This document shows positions 1 through 8,790 of a DNA stretch of 64,000 bases, in pieces. Each line of letters begins with the position of its first letter. The first letter of the stretch is position 1. This DNA is from Pontibacter deserti (GTDB lineage Bacteria > Bacteroidota > Bacteroidia > Cytophagales > Hymenobacteraceae), in contig NZ_JALPRS010000001.1 in the NCBI RefSeq assembly GCF_023630255.1, positions 2,542,001 to 2,606,000 on the forward strand, given 5' to 3'. Both the position numbers and the translations under genes were made by a program. The notes below the pieces were generated by a model that did not search any database, was not told the origin of the DNA, and saw only the letters and a list, made by a program, of their open reading frames with translations.

Positions 1-497
1 CTTTGGTGCCCTCACGGCCGGGAGGCCTCGTCTTTGGGCCTAGCGCTGCTGATTTGAAGCTCCCCTCGTACCTCGGGTTGGCTGCGCCACCGCAATAAAT
101 CAAAGGCGCTCCACCCAAAGACTGATATCAGTTCGATAGCTATAGGTCTTATAGTTTGAGAAGTAATAGTTTCATAGCTTTTCTCCTGGTTATAGTTTCG
201 CAGGGACAGATAAACCTGTCCTTTCTCTTGGACTGTAACTATAAAGCTACAACCACAACTATAGCAAGGACGGTTAAAGCTCCCCGCCTTAGATAAGGAG
301 GGGTTGGGGGTGGTTGGACCACTATAGAACTATAACCAAAGACACTGCCATGCCTGTCCCTGTCGGGCCAGTTGCATCAGGAGATGCAACATCATACTAA
401 GACACGAGCGAGGATGCTCGCGCCAGATAATAGAATCCTGGCCATCCATTAATCCTGAAAATCCTGACTCAGACGAAAAAGAACTAGGGTGAGGTAA
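1..497. other. Intergenic region rich in dispersed repeats
   Basis: No gene is supported here. It is a patchwork of repeat-like segments. At 32-56 and 97-120 there is an imperfect inverted repeat (CTTTGGG...AGCGC...GATTT and its complement ending CCCAAAG). At about 284-316 there is a G-rich stretch of the type CCCCGCCTTAGATAAGGAGG followed by GTTGGGGGTGG, which resembles the hairpin repeat near 46047. Around 430-470 the phrase AATCCTG occurs three times with small changes. The stretch 121-310 is packed with CTATAG/TATAGTT words. The left neighbour lies outside the window. Confidence 0.5.
32..120. repeat. Imperfect inverted repeat, REP-like
   Basis: The arms are 32-56 and 97-120. Both read CTTTGGG, then AGCGC, then GATTT when the right arm is reverse complemented, with a few mismatches between. 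The spacer is GC-rich. This is the shape of a palindromic extragenic repeat; whether other copies exist cannot be seen inside this window. Confidence 0.4.
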
Positions 498-1118
498 TTA
501 TTTCTGTACTTCGTACGTTTTCTCTCCTGCAGGTATAGCTATAGTCAGGCGGTTATCTTTTGGTGGTACCGGACACACGTATTCGGGGTTATAGGCGCAG
601 AAAGGACTGTAGGCGCGGTTAAAATCAAGCACTACGGTTTTAGCATCTTCTTTAAATGGAATATCCATGTAGCGGCCTCCACCATATGTTTCGAAGCCGT
701 TGGTTTTATCGGTAAACGGCACAAACAGCTGCTCTTTCTCTTCGGAAAGTTTCTTGTAAAGCGTCAGGCGCTGAGGTTTGCCTTCCAGTTCAAAAGTAGC
801 GGCAGCATAACGTAAGTATGGCTCGTAACTGCCATTGGTAAGCGGCATCAGCAAGGTATCCTGTTTGGGAAGCTCTTCTACTTTTGCAGAAACCCTATAC
901 TTTACATTTGGCTCATAATAAACCAGGTTCTTGAAAGTTTGGCGACCTTCTTCGGTAAATGGGCTGTTGGTGCGGCTCCTGAACGACAGGTCTTTGTCTT
1001 CACGCTCTTTCAGAAGCGGCTTCAGGTAATTTTCTTCACTCAGGAAGGTTTCTTTTACGAAATAGAACAGCACCAGCAGAATACCGGCATATATTACAAG
1101 CTTTACAGGGCGTTGCAT
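498..1118 (-). CDS. DUF1684 domain protein, membrane anchored
   Basis: About 206 residues. An N-terminal hydrophobic segment (about residues 8-22, LVIYAGILLVLFYFV) anchors a soluble domain. The C-terminal half has the family's pattern: YGGGRYMDIPF, then DFNRAYSPFCAYNPEYVCP, PP and NRL...IPAGEK. DUF1684 proteins have no established reaction that I can name. The ATG at 1118 is preferred over an upstream TTG at 1145, because the nine extra residues are unlike a signal or family start. The gene is monocistronic here, with repeat DNA downstream and a divergent hemerythrin lipoprotein gene upstream. Confidence 0.85.
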   Translation of the reverse strand: MQRPVKLVIYAGILLVLFYFVKETFLSEENYLKPLLKEREDKDLSFRSRTNSPFTEEGRQTFKNLVYYEPNVKYRVSAKVEELPKQDTLLMPLTNGSYEPYLRYAAATFELEGKPQRLTLYKKLSEEKEQLFVPFTDKTNGFETYGGGRYMDIPFKEDAKTVVLDFNRAYSPFCAYNPEYVCPVPPKDNRLTIAIPAGEKTYEVQK

Positions 1119-1309
1119 AGTTTCAGTAGCTAAAGTTCCGGGCAAAGTTCGGAAATTTTGTGCTCATACTTACACTTTGTCAGATGCTATTACTTCTAAT
1201 CTTGCTATTTACGCTTTGGCTGGTTCTCATCCATCACACCTTCTTTACACGCAATCGTACAACTAATAACTCCCTCTCATTTCTTAATAGATTCTGATTA
1301 TCACAAACT

Positions 1310-1873
1310 ATGAAGTATCTAGCATTTGCTGTGGCTATAATGCTTGTAACAGCATGTACTGAGCAGGAAAGAGATGTAAATACGAATCATACTGAAAAAC
1401 ACGAACGTGCCGACAATAACACAACTAGTATGGAAACACAAATACCTACCTCGTTAAAGGCGGAGCACGAAGAGCTTCACAAAAAGTTAGAAAGCTATAC
1501 AAAATTGCCTGGTAAAACAGGTATTGCTGCTAAAGCTGTTGCCGATAAACTTCATCCACATTTTAACAAAGAAGAGGAGTATGCCCTACCCCCGCTTGGC
1601 TTGCTTCCTGACCTGGCTGAGGGTAAAACATCTGATGAAATGAGAGCTGTTATACCTCAAACAGATAAGTTAAAAGAGGAATTTCAGCAAATGCTGGCAG
1701 AACATCAGCAAATTGTAAAAACGTTAGATGAGCTCAGTGCAGCTGCAAAAGAAGAGAATCATCCGGAGGTAATGCAGTTTGTGGATGCTCTGAAACTCCA
1801 CGCCAAAACAGAAGAAGAAGTACTTTATCCTACGGCCATTCTCATCGGTGAATATCTGAAGCTGAAATTATAG
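1310..1873 (+). CDS. Hemerythrin-domain lipoprotein
   Basis: 187 residues. It starts with a lipoprotein signal (hydrophobic run ending LVTAC, lipid Cys at about 16), then a polar linker, then a four-helix HHE domain. Likely iron ligands are visible as HEELH (about residue 54), HPHFNKEEE (about 82), EHQQ (about 134) and HAKTEEE (about 165). HHE proteins bind a di-iron centre and may bind O2 or NO or act in metal handling; here it would be at the cell envelope. It stands alone, 110 bp before the GlpR-like gene. The role is inferred from the fold only. Confidence 0.8.
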   Translation: MKYLAFAVAIMLVTACTEQERDVNTNHTEKHERADNNTTSMETQIPTSLKAEHEELHKKLESYTKLPGKTGIAAKAVADKLHPHFNKEEEYALPPLGLLPDLAEGKTSDEMRAVIPQTDKLKEEFQQMLAEHQQIVKTLDELSAAAKEENHPEVMQFVDALKLHAKTEEEVLYPTAILIGEYLKLKL

Positions 1874-1983
1874 TTGTCAGATGTAGTATACCTTCGCTTG
1901 CGCCTTCTAAAACTTATGGCCGTCACTATTCTTTAAATTACTTTAGCCCTATATTTACAGGTATAATACTACAACGCGCCCTT

Positions 1984-2748
1984 ATGTTAACATTAGCTGA
2001 AAGACACCAGCAAATATTAAGCAAACTAAAGCAGGAAGGACAGGTAAACGTGCTGGACCTTTGCGAAAAGCTAAGTGTTTCGTCTGTGACTATCCGGAAG
2101 GATCTTAAACTACTGGAAGACAAAGGATTGTTATTCAGAACCCATGGTGGCGCTACAGCAAACAACCCTTATACTACCGACCGTTCTGTAAACGAAAAAG
2201 AGAAAATACAGGCTTCTGAAAAGATGCGCATCGGTGCGGCGGCGGCAAGCCTGCTCCACCCCAACGATTCTATACTTATTGCTTCGGGTACTACCGTACT
2301 GGCTCTTGCCAGAAACATACCTGCTACCAATAACCTGACTGTCATCACCCCTTCGCTAAACATTGCCCTGGAACTGAACCGACACCCGGAAATAGAAGTG
2401 ATGCAACTGGGAGGCGTACTCCGCAAAAGCTCTTCTTCGGTTACCGGTCCTTACGCCGAAAGTATATTGGCCGACTTCTCGTGCAGCAAGCTTTTTTTAG
2501 GTGTGGATGGCATTGATCTGGACTTCGGTTTAACGACTACAAACGTAATGGAAGCGCACTTGAACCGCCAGATGATCAAGGTATCCCAGAAAACCATAGT
2601 CCTGGCAGATTCCACGAAGTTTGGAAAGAGAGGGTTCGGTAAGATTTGTGGCTTTGAGTATATAGATCAGATTATTACAGATAGTGGTGTATCGGAGTAT
2701 AATGTGAAAGCGCTGGAAGGCATGGGAATTAAAGTAACTATAGTATAA
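1984..2748 (+). CDS. glpR: DeoR/GlpR-family transcriptional regulator
   Basis: 254 residues, normal for the family. An N-terminal DeoR helix-turn-helix (about 1-57, with SVTIRKDLKLLEDKGLLFRTHGGA-like recognition helix, here split over 32-56) is followed by a DeoR C-terminal sensor domain with the phosphosugar-binding signatures GAAAASLL, ASGTTVLALA, GGVLR and LGVDGID...TT. Family members are repressors released by phosphorylated sugars; GlpR binds glycerol-3-phosphate. The gene converges on the minus-strand glycerophosphate block at 2851-16854 and shares a terminator with it, which makes that block, with glpD and glpT, its likely target. The symbol rests on this context rather than on a diagnostic residue. 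Confidence 0.75.
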   Translation: MLTLAERHQQILSKLKQEGQVNVLDLCEKLSVSSVTIRKDLKLLEDKGLLFRTHGGATANNPYTTDRSVNEKEKIQASEKMRIGAAAASLLHPNDSILIASGTTVLALARNIPATNNLTVITPSLNIALELNRHPEIEVMQLGGVLRKSSSSVTGPYAESILADFSCSKLFLGVDGIDLDFGLTTTNVMEAHLNRQMIKVSQKTIVLADSTKFGKRGFGKICGFEYIDQIITDSGVSEYNVKALEGMGIKVTIV

Positions 2749-2756
2749 CAACTGTA

Positions 2757-2800
2757 AAAGAAAAAGGCCTCGCAGGATTAACTTCTTGCGAGGCCTTTTT
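2757..2800. terminator. Bidirectional intrinsic terminator
   Basis: A perfect 14 bp stem (AAAAAGGCCTCGCA at 2761-2774 pairing with 2787-2800) with an A-run on one side and a T-run on the other. It serves both the regulator gene on the plus strand and the end of the minus-strand hydrolase operon. Confidence 0.9.
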
Positions 2801-2850
2801 CTTTTAGTATAGTTACTTTAATAAGCTATACTTGAAATACATATTATTGC

Positions 2851-3597
2851 TTATAGGTATTTTTTCAGGATACCAGCCCATACTTTATAGCCAGCTATAG
2901 TTAAATGCAGGCCATCGTGGGTGTATTCCTGTTTTAGTTTGCCATCGCTGTTTGTAAAATTTGGGTGCAGGTCTATCACCGTTACTTTTTCAGTTGCTGC
3001 AATTTCTTTTATCCCCTTGTTTACAGCCACAGTCTGTGCTTCTTTGTTGTAGTGCTTCTTAAACTTATCAAAAGTATTGTTGGTTGGCAGCAATGTCTGC
3101 ACGTAGATTTTTGTTTTCGGAGAACCGGCTTTTATTCTGCGGATAATCTTTTTATAGTTGGCAAGTATAACTTCTTCCGGCACGTTACGCGAAATATCAT
3201 TTATACCAATCAGCAGGAAAACTTTTGCCGGTTTTCCTTCAATCACTTCATCCAGGCGCTCCAGCACACCAAATGTAATATCACTGGATATACCGCGGTT
3301 GCGTACATTTTTATTCTCCAGCAATTCGGCCCAGTCTATGTGAGCTGTTAAGCTGTTACCTAAAAAGATGATGTCTTTTTTTGAGTTTTTATGTTTTCTG
3401 AAATAATCAACCTGCACCTGGTAAGTAGCCGGGCGGTAGGTGCTGTCGTACTTAGCAACTTCAGACTTCGTGCCTTCCACCATCATAACTCCCGGGGCAT
3501 AAGTAGTGTCAATTCTTTCCTGGGCAATAGCTCCCAACGAAAAAAACGAACCGGTTAAAGTAAGTACAAGCAGGCAAAGGGTATTCTTAAGCTTCAT
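2851..3597 (-). CDS. Secreted SGNH/GDSL hydrolase
   Basis: 248 residues with a cleavable signal peptide (about 1-25, ending IAQ). SGNH blocks are visible: FLGNSLTAHIDW (Ser nucleophile, about 79), the Gly block at NRGISSD, LLIGINDISRN (Asn block), and DGLHLTIAGYKVW (Asp/His block, about 230). This fold covers lysophospholipases, acyl esterases and carbohydrate esterases. It is the last gene of the minus-strand phosphodiesterase unit, 51 bp after the GDPD gene. In that setting deacylation of phospholipids or of decorated polyol-phosphates is the reasonable guess; the sequence alone does not fix the substrate. Confidence 0.85.
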   Translation of the reverse strand: MKLKNTLCLLVLTLTGSFFSLGAIAQERIDTTYAPGVMMVEGTKSEVAKYDSTYRPATYQVQVDYFRKHKNSKKDIIFLGNSLTAHIDWAELLENKNVRNRGISSDITFGVLERLDEVIEGKPAKVFLLIGINDISRNVPEEVILANYKKIIRRIKAGSPKTKIYVQTLLPTNNTFDKFKKHYNKEAQTVAVNKGIKEIAATEKVTVIDLHPNFTNSDGKLKQEYTHDGLHLTIAGYKVWAGILKKYL

Positions 3598-3648
3598 TTT
3601 TGATACTCTTGATCAGGTAATTAATAAGTTTATACTTGCCGTTACAGC

Positions 3649-4572
3649 TTATTTTTGCATCTCCTTAAACAGGTTCGGGTAATCCGATATGATGCCATCC
3701 ACACCCATTGCTTTCAGTCGGGCAATATCTTCGGCTGTATTCACTGTCCAGGGAATTACTTTTATGTTTTTAGCATGTGCTTTTGCGATCAGTTCAGGAG
3801 TTACCAGTTTATAGTTGGGGCTGTAAACCACTGGCGTAAAACCCAGTCGCTCAATATTCTCTTCAAAGCTATCTTTATTACTCACCAACAGTGATGCTCT
3901 AATATGCGGGTATTGCTGGTGCAGCACTTGTAGCGTTCTCGGGTCGAAAGACTGTATAATTGCCCACTGAGTCAGCTTCTTCTCTTCCAGTACTTCCACC
4001 AGTTTTTTCACAAAAACAGCCGGCTCGGGGTGTATAGCATTATCTCCGTCCGGCACAGACTTGGTTTCGATATTATAGAAAACCTGCGGCAGGTTATTCT
4101 TCTTAATATGCGTCTGCACCGAATCTATCAGCTCTGACAGCAAAGGTATGTAGGTCTTTAGTTTCTGCTGCTGCGGATACGCATCATAGAACTTGGTCCC
4201 CATCTCAAATTGGTGCACCTGGTCGTAATCCATCTGGTAGATCGCGTACTTCTTATTTTCTTCCTTGGTTATATCTTTACCATCCGGGGTGCGGGCATAC
4301 AACGGGTTAATATGCGGATCATGCGTTACCACTACCTTTCCATCTTTGGTAATGTGCGTGTCCATTTCCAAAGTTGTAACCCCTAGTTCCAGCGCCTTCA
4401 TCATAGCCGGGATTGAGTTCTCAGGCATCAGGCCGCGTGCGCCACGGTGCCCTTCTGTATCAAAGGCAGGTAGTTCAGGATTCTGTTGCTGCGATATAGT
4501 TTCTGTACTTTTGCAACCTGCCAGCAACAGCAATGCAGCAAGCGCAACAGGTACTATTTTATTTATGATCAT
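3649..4572 (-). CDS. Glycerophosphodiester phosphodiesterase lipoprotein
   Basis: 307 residues. The lipoprotein signal ends LLLLAGC (Cys about 20). The GDPD barrel follows: GHRGARGLMPENS (catalytic His-Arg and Glu), TTLEMDTHITKDGKVVVTHDP (metal-binding Glu/Asp and catalytic His), later NIETK and the C-terminal VIPWTVNTAEDI...GVDGIISDYP. It hydrolyses glycerophosphodiesters such as glycerophosphocholine to glycerol-3-phosphate plus alcohol. The lipid anchor puts it in the periplasm or at the outer membrane. It lies 36 bp after the metallophosphoesterase and upstream of the SGNH hydrolase. Its product is the substrate of GlpT and GlpD at the other end of the same block. Confidence 0.93.
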   Translation of the reverse strand: MIINKIVPVALAALLLLAGCKSTETISQQQNPELPAFDTEGHRGARGLMPENSIPAMMKALELGVTTLEMDTHITKDGKVVVTHDPHINPLYARTPDGKDITKEENKKYAIYQMDYDQVHQFEMGTKFYDAYPQQQKLKTYIPLLSELIDSVQTHIKKNNLPQVFYNIETKSVPDGDNAIHPEPAVFVKKLVEVLEEKKLTQWAIIQSFDPRTLQVLHQQYPHIRASLLVSNKDSFEENIERLGFTPVVYSPNYKLVTPELIAKAHAKNIKVIPWTVNTAEDIARLKAMGVDGIISDYPNLFKEMQK

Positions 4573-4608
4573 GGTTTGCTAAAGTATAAATCAAAGTATA
4601 GACTATAG

Positions 4609-6027
4609 TTATGATATCGCTTTCTGACTTTCGTATTTTCTTCCGAAGCGGTCGGTAGCTACCACTTTAAGCTGCTTAACAGTTGCCGGAACAAATGCTT
4701 CAAAGAAGTGCTCTGTTTCGCGGGGCTCTACATAAGTGCGGCCTTTTGGCAACTGATCGCCCTGGTATTGTTCCCACGCAACCGGGTCGTATGATACAAT
4801 ATTCTGTAAGGTTCCTTTATACTGATTATCAGCCCACCATTCTACTTTCCATTCCGGGTCCCAGTTCCAGACGTTTACCAACATGCGATTCTGATTTTCC
4901 GCAGGTTGTACATACACCGTCATTTGGTGGTCAGCATCAAACCCTGTCGACTTGTAGTACCATTTTAAATCTGTGCCATCTACTTCATAAACCGCATACC
5001 CGCCTGGTGCTCCATCGCCGCAAACCGGCCCCGTCCAGAGGTTACCACATACGGTGCCATGGTTGTGCTCAAATATGCCTTGCTCTATTACGTTGCGGTT
5101 ATAGTGCGTGTGCCCCGTCATGATGTGTACTTTGTGGTTTTTCAGGATCGGGTAAAGTTCTTCCTTGTTCTTTACACCCCAGTGTACCGGAATGTGTGCG
5201 CAAAGTATAACCAGGTTATCGGTGGGCACCATGGCCAGGTCTTTCTCCAGCCATTTGAGCTGGCGCTCTGTAATATAACCGTCGTATTGTTTGTCTTTGC
5301 CCAGGTAACGTACGTCATCCAGCACCACGTAATGCAGCTTGCCGCGATTAAAAGAGTAATACGTAGGGCCATATGTTGCTTCAAACGTTTTATCTGAAAC
5401 TTCATCGCCACCTTTGTTCAGGTCCTGGTCGTGGTTACCAAGCACCTGGAAGAACGGAATCCCCATAGTGGCTACGCCCTGGTCGTAATCTTTGTATAGC
5501 TCAGGATTATCCCATGTAATATCCCCTACTGTTATACCGTGCACCAGCGTACCGGCAGCCATACTTTGCAGGGTTTTTACTGTATCCGGCACCGACTCAT
5601 CCAGCATGCGTTGTGCATCTTTTTTATTGCGCGGCTGTGGATCAGCCCAGATAATAAAATTATGCTTTGCATCATCAGTTGGCAGGGCCTTTAACTCAAA
5701 GTTATAGTCCTGTTCAGAGCTATTATCAATGTATTGGTAGTGTCGGGCAATGCCGTTTTCATTAGGGAAATCATAACCAGCCGGTACCGATACCCACACG
5801 AATTTTGCCTGCTCGTTTACCGGCAATTCATACTTGCCTTTGCGGTTAGTCTTTACCACACTATACCCATCGGATACTACCACCCCTGACAACTTTTTGC
5901 TACCGGCCATTACTCTGCCTTTAATGGTTTTTGTAGAGGGTGTTGCAAGTGCCGAAGTATAGCTTCCACTAAGTATAAGGCCGCCTGAAAAAAGGAGTAT
6001 GCGCTCTAAAAAGGATCTTCTCTTCAT
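4609..6027 (-). CDS. Tat-exported calcineurin-like phosphoesterase with flanking beta domains
   Basis: 472 residues. The N-terminus KRRSFLERILLFSGG looks like a twin-arginine signal. A small carboxypeptidase-regulatory-like beta domain (about 33-110) precedes the metallophosphatase core: ADPQ (about 127), VGDITWDN, LGNHDQ, CAHIPVHWG and GHTHYNRN supply the two-metal ligands. The last about 130 residues form a C-terminal beta domain typical of this subfamily. Members act on phosphodiesters or phosphomonoesters. It lies between PLD-like and GDPD genes, 11 bp after the former, so a role in releasing phosphate or glycerol-phosphate from extracellular polymers or lipid head groups is inferred. Confidence 0.85.
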   Translation of the reverse strand: MKRRSFLERILLFSGGLILSGSYTSALATPSTKTIKGRVMAGSKKLSGVVVSDGYSVVKTNRKGKYELPVNEQAKFVWVSVPAGYDFPNENGIARHYQYIDNSSEQDYNFELKALPTDDAKHNFIIWADPQPRNKKDAQRMLDESVPDTVKTLQSMAAGTLVHGITVGDITWDNPELYKDYDQGVATMGIPFFQVLGNHDQDLNKGGDEVSDKTFEATYGPTYYSFNRGKLHYVVLDDVRYLGKDKQYDGYITERQLKWLEKDLAMVPTDNLVILCAHIPVHWGVKNKEELYPILKNHKVHIMTGHTHYNRNVIEQGIFEHNHGTVCGNLWTGPVCGDGAPGGYAVYEVDGTDLKWYYKSTGFDADHQMTVYVQPAENQNRMLVNVWNWDPEWKVEWWADNQYKGTLQNIVSYDPVAWEQYQGDQLPKGRTYVEPRETEHFFEAFVPATVKQLKVVATDRFGRKYESQKAIS

Positions 6028-6038
6028 GACTGTAATAG

Positions 6039-7226
6039 TTAAATGCCCGGCACCGTTTTCAGGCTTTCAAAATAATTAATGTAATTGTTAAAAAGCTCAT
6101 GATTCTTCAGGAGCAGCATGGTTTCGTTGTTGTTGCGGAGCGCATTCTGGGTAAAGTTATGCGAACCCGTAATCAAGATTTTAGTGTTGGGGTTGCCCTG
6201 CCAGTTACCCTCTATAAGTATAAACTTTGAATGGATATTCGCTTTTGAGATGTCAAACACTTTAAGGTATGCGCCTTTCTGCTCCAGTTCCCTTAACCCG
6301 GTCATAATGCTTGCATCAATCTTGTTTTTAACAACCAGTTCTATAGTAGCGCCTTGCTCCTGTAGCTGAGCCAGTTTCTCTACAATGTTCAGGCGGCTAT
6401 TTGTCCAGTCAGACATGCCAATTTTTATAGTTGCCGTAGCCGGATCTGTAATGTTGTTAAGGAACTCGATAATTGTGTCGTCGCCGTAAGCAGTGCCGTT
6501 GCGGCGTTTGGGCATGAAGTAAGCATTTATACCTGTGGCGGCATCGTTATACTCCTTGTAATAATAATCTTTCATACCAGATGATGCCTTGGCCTGCATA
6601 TCAGTCCAATAGGTTTTATAAGCCTGGTATAAACTTGTATGTGATAGCATTATTGCATCCTGAAACTTGCCTGCATCAGCCTCTGTAAAATTGTGTGATG
6701 TCTGGAATACCACGTTCTGTACATTCCCATTGGTGGTTACAACCTCCGAAAAAACAGCAAACTTATTATGGTTAATGGCTATTGAGCTTGCATCATTAAT
6801 GATAGAGATGATCACATTGCCTTTTGCTTCCAGACCACGCTTTAGCTCGTGGTAAGGCAACGGGTTTATTTCCTGCGATTCTTCACGGCCCATGTCCATA
6901 GCTACGTAAAGTTTTACGCCCCTCTCATTAGCGGCTTTTATAGCCTGTATCAATGGCGGATAATCTAAAAGAAAAATACTCAGGTGGATGGTCGCATTTT
7001 CAGGAGTAGCATTGATCAGGGAGATCAGGTTATCAAGTATAGTTAGAGAAGTAGAGCCCTGTTTAATCTTATTTACATCTGTAAAAATAGCATCCGGGAA
7101 AGTAGCGTTAACAGGTGTAATTGTATCAACCTCTGGCGGAGCAGGAGCCGGAGTTTCTGTTTTCTCGCTCTTGCAGGCCACAAATAACAGGCAAAAAAAT
7201 AAGGCGTAGAGGGTATGCTTAAACAT
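6039..7226 (-). CDS. Phospholipase D-like lipoprotein
   Basis: 395 residues with a lipoprotein signal (FVAC, Cys about 18) and a Pro/Ala linker. Two PLD half-domains are visible: NHNKFAVFS followed by TSHNFTEAD, and IHSKFILIE followed by GSHNFTQNAL. The HxK residues and downstream Asn are kept in both halves, but the usual Asp of HxKxxxxD is Ser in the first and Glu in the second. It is therefore a PLDc_2-type phosphodiesterase or transferase with variant motifs; nuclease or phospholipase activity cannot be told apart. It is the first gene of the downstream four-gene unit, after the palindrome region 7227-7434. Confidence 0.85.
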   Translation of the reverse strand: MFKHTLYALFFCLLFVACKSEKTETPAPAPPEVDTITPVNATFPDAIFTDVNKIKQGSTSLTILDNLISLINATPENATIHLSIFLLDYPPLIQAIKAANERGVKLYVAMDMGREESQEINPLPYHELKRGLEAKGNVIISIINDASSIAINHNKFAVFSEVVTTNGNVQNVVFQTSHNFTEADAGKFQDAIMLSHTSLYQAYKTYWTDMQAKASSGMKDYYYKEYNDAATGINAYFMPKRRNGTAYGDDTIIEFLNNITDPATATIKIGMSDWTNSRLNIVEKLAQLQEQGATIELVVKNKIDASIMTGLRELEQKGAYLKVFDISKANIHSKFILIEGNWQGNPNTKILITGSHNFTQNALRNNNETMLLLKNHELFNNYINYFESLKTVPGI

Positions 7227-7324
7227 GAATGTGCGTTCGGGGATTTTATATTTTACTTTTCTTGTGGTGCGGGCTGGCTCTTACTTAAAAGCCAGCACCT
7301 GCCCCAAAGAAACTAAAACTGACG

Positions 7325-7376
7325 AACCTGGAATGCCTGGCCTATACTTTAAAGTATAGGCCACGAACAGGTTTGG
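7325..7376. promoter_or_regulatory. 26 bp perfect palindrome with outer inverted repeat
   Basis: TGGCCTATACTTT at 7338-7350 is followed at once by its exact reverse complement (7351-7363). Outside it AACCTG (7325-7330) pairs with CAGGTT (7368-7373). It lies about 110 bp upstream of the PLD-like gene and downstream of the terminator of the SusCD unit. It has no T-run after it, so an operator or RNA structure fits better than a terminator. It also contains the word TATACTT that is common across the window. Confidence 0.5.
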
Positions 7377-7434
7377 GTAAGGTAGCTTTCAGCAACTATA
7401 AATTATAATTTGCCTGCGCTACAGGATTAAAAAA

Positions 7435-7468
7435 ATTAAGGCGCCCCTGTTGTCAGGGCCGCCTTAAT
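7435..7468 (-). terminator. Hairpin terminator after the SusC/SusD/DUF5689 genes
   Basis: The arms ATTAAGGCG and CGCCTTAAT surround an inner CCCTG/CAGGG stem, just after the stop of the DUF5689 gene. An A-run lies on its left, giving a U-run on the minus transcript. It separates the transport unit from the downstream phosphodiesterase unit. Confidence 0.75.
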
Positions 7469-7480
7469 GTAGAGTTATAC

Positions 7481-8752
7481 TTAGTATGAGTAAACAGCGA
7501 AGTCATCTATACCCAGGCGGCCGTTGTCTATAGTTGCGCTCGATATACCCAAACCAAGTTTGTTTATTCTAAAACGAACCGGTCCATTGATGTCCATCAG
7601 GAAAGTAGCCATCTTATAGTCTCGCGCAACATCTGTCACGTCTGCACCTATTTGTGTCCATGTCTGGCCCTGATCCTGTGAATACTCCAGGCGCCATTTG
7701 CTTGGTTTATCGGTTGAGTAGGTTGCATACCAAACTGTAACTTTAGATGCTCCGTTTGGTAGGTCAAAGTTCATTTGCAGGTATGCAGACTCTTTTAAGT
7801 CTTTTGCCATACGAACTGCCTGTTTTCCGCTAATAATAACATCCCTCTTTGCATCAAGATCACCTAATATAGATTGGTAAAGAAGCCAATTTCCTGTTGC
7901 CAAATCCCTGTAATTGTCTGATGAGCCATCAGCTTTCTTCATATTATACTGAGACTTGGTAGCAGCAGCAGGTTCTTCAAACTTTTCAGGCCAGTTTGGA
8001 TAAATTGGACCACTAGGATTTATAGCATCAGCTATTGTTCGCATGCGCAGTATAGGAGTACCATCAGTAGAAACAGTTGGGATGCCTACAAAACTTGCGC
8101 TTGCTGGTAATTTACGATCAGCGAAGATTGCATCTGCTGTAGTATGCAAGGTTATAGTTTTACCTGAACCATCGCCTAGTTGTTTATTGCCCGCATAAGT
8201 TTCGCCTGAAACAGGTATAGGATCTGGACCTCCAGTTACCATCACCAACGTGCTCTCATACTTATGAAAGTTTGTAAGAAGTTCGCTGACAGCAACCGGC
8301 TTAGGAGCTACTGGCAAACCTTTTTCCTTTTTCTCGATACTCTCAGGTTTAAGTCCGATAATCTGTAACACACCATCTTTACGGGTAAGTGTTGTACCTC
8401 TTACATCAAACAATATGGAGTCACCTACCTGGTACCTTCTGGCTTCTTCTTCGCCAAGGTTAAGAATGATTCCACGCTGCATGCCCCTCCATGAATCCTG
8501 TATGGCAACAAGGCCTGTTGGCCAGTTCCTACCATTTGGATCTGAAACTACTACCCCACCTGCCTGGTATGCATCAAACAACGGGCCTGGGCCAAGTGCC
8601 AAGTCCTTTTCATGAAATGCATCACGCACTACATACAGCGATGCTACCGGGTTAGGAGTGCCCTCCGACGGATTTGGATCTTCTTCTACACAGGAAGTAA
8701 AACCTAAAACACTTACACAGAGGGCCAGAATTGATAAATATCTTTTTTTCAT
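7481..8752 (-). CDS. DUF5689 surface lipoprotein linked to SusC/SusD
   Basis: 423 residues. Lipoprotein signal (GFTSC, Cys about 21). The first about 220 residues match the DUF5689 pattern (repeated OB-like beta segments: VVVSDPNGRNWPTGLVAIQD, GDSILFDVRGTTLTRKDGVLQI). The C-terminal about 150 residues form a jelly-roll-like domain ending RLGIDDFAVYSY. Such proteins are usually encoded next to SusCD pairs and are taken to be surface ligand-binding subunits. It is 38 bp after the SusD gene and ends at a terminator, so it is the third gene of that transport unit. Confidence 0.8.
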   Translation of the reverse strand: MKKRYLSILALCVSVLGFTSCVEEDPNPSEGTPNPVASLYVVRDAFHEKDLALGPGPLFDAYQAGGVVVSDPNGRNWPTGLVAIQDSWRGMQRGIILNLGEEEARRYQVGDSILFDVRGTTLTRKDGVLQIIGLKPESIEKKEKGLPVAPKPVAVSELLTNFHKYESTLVMVTGGPDPIPVSGETYAGNKQLGDGSGKTITLHTTADAIFADRKLPASASFVGIPTVSTDGTPILRMRTIADAINPSGPIYPNWPEKFEEPAAATKSQYNMKKADGSSDNYRDLATGNWLLYQSILGDLDAKRDVIISGKQAVRMAKDLKESAYLQMNFDLPNGASKVTVWYATYSTDKPSKWRLEYSQDQGQTWTQIGADVTDVARDYKMATFLMDINGPVRFRINKLGLGISSATIDNGRLGIDDFAVYSY

Positions 8753-8790
8753 GACGTATGTCTTTTAATCTTTCTATTAAATCCCAGCTG

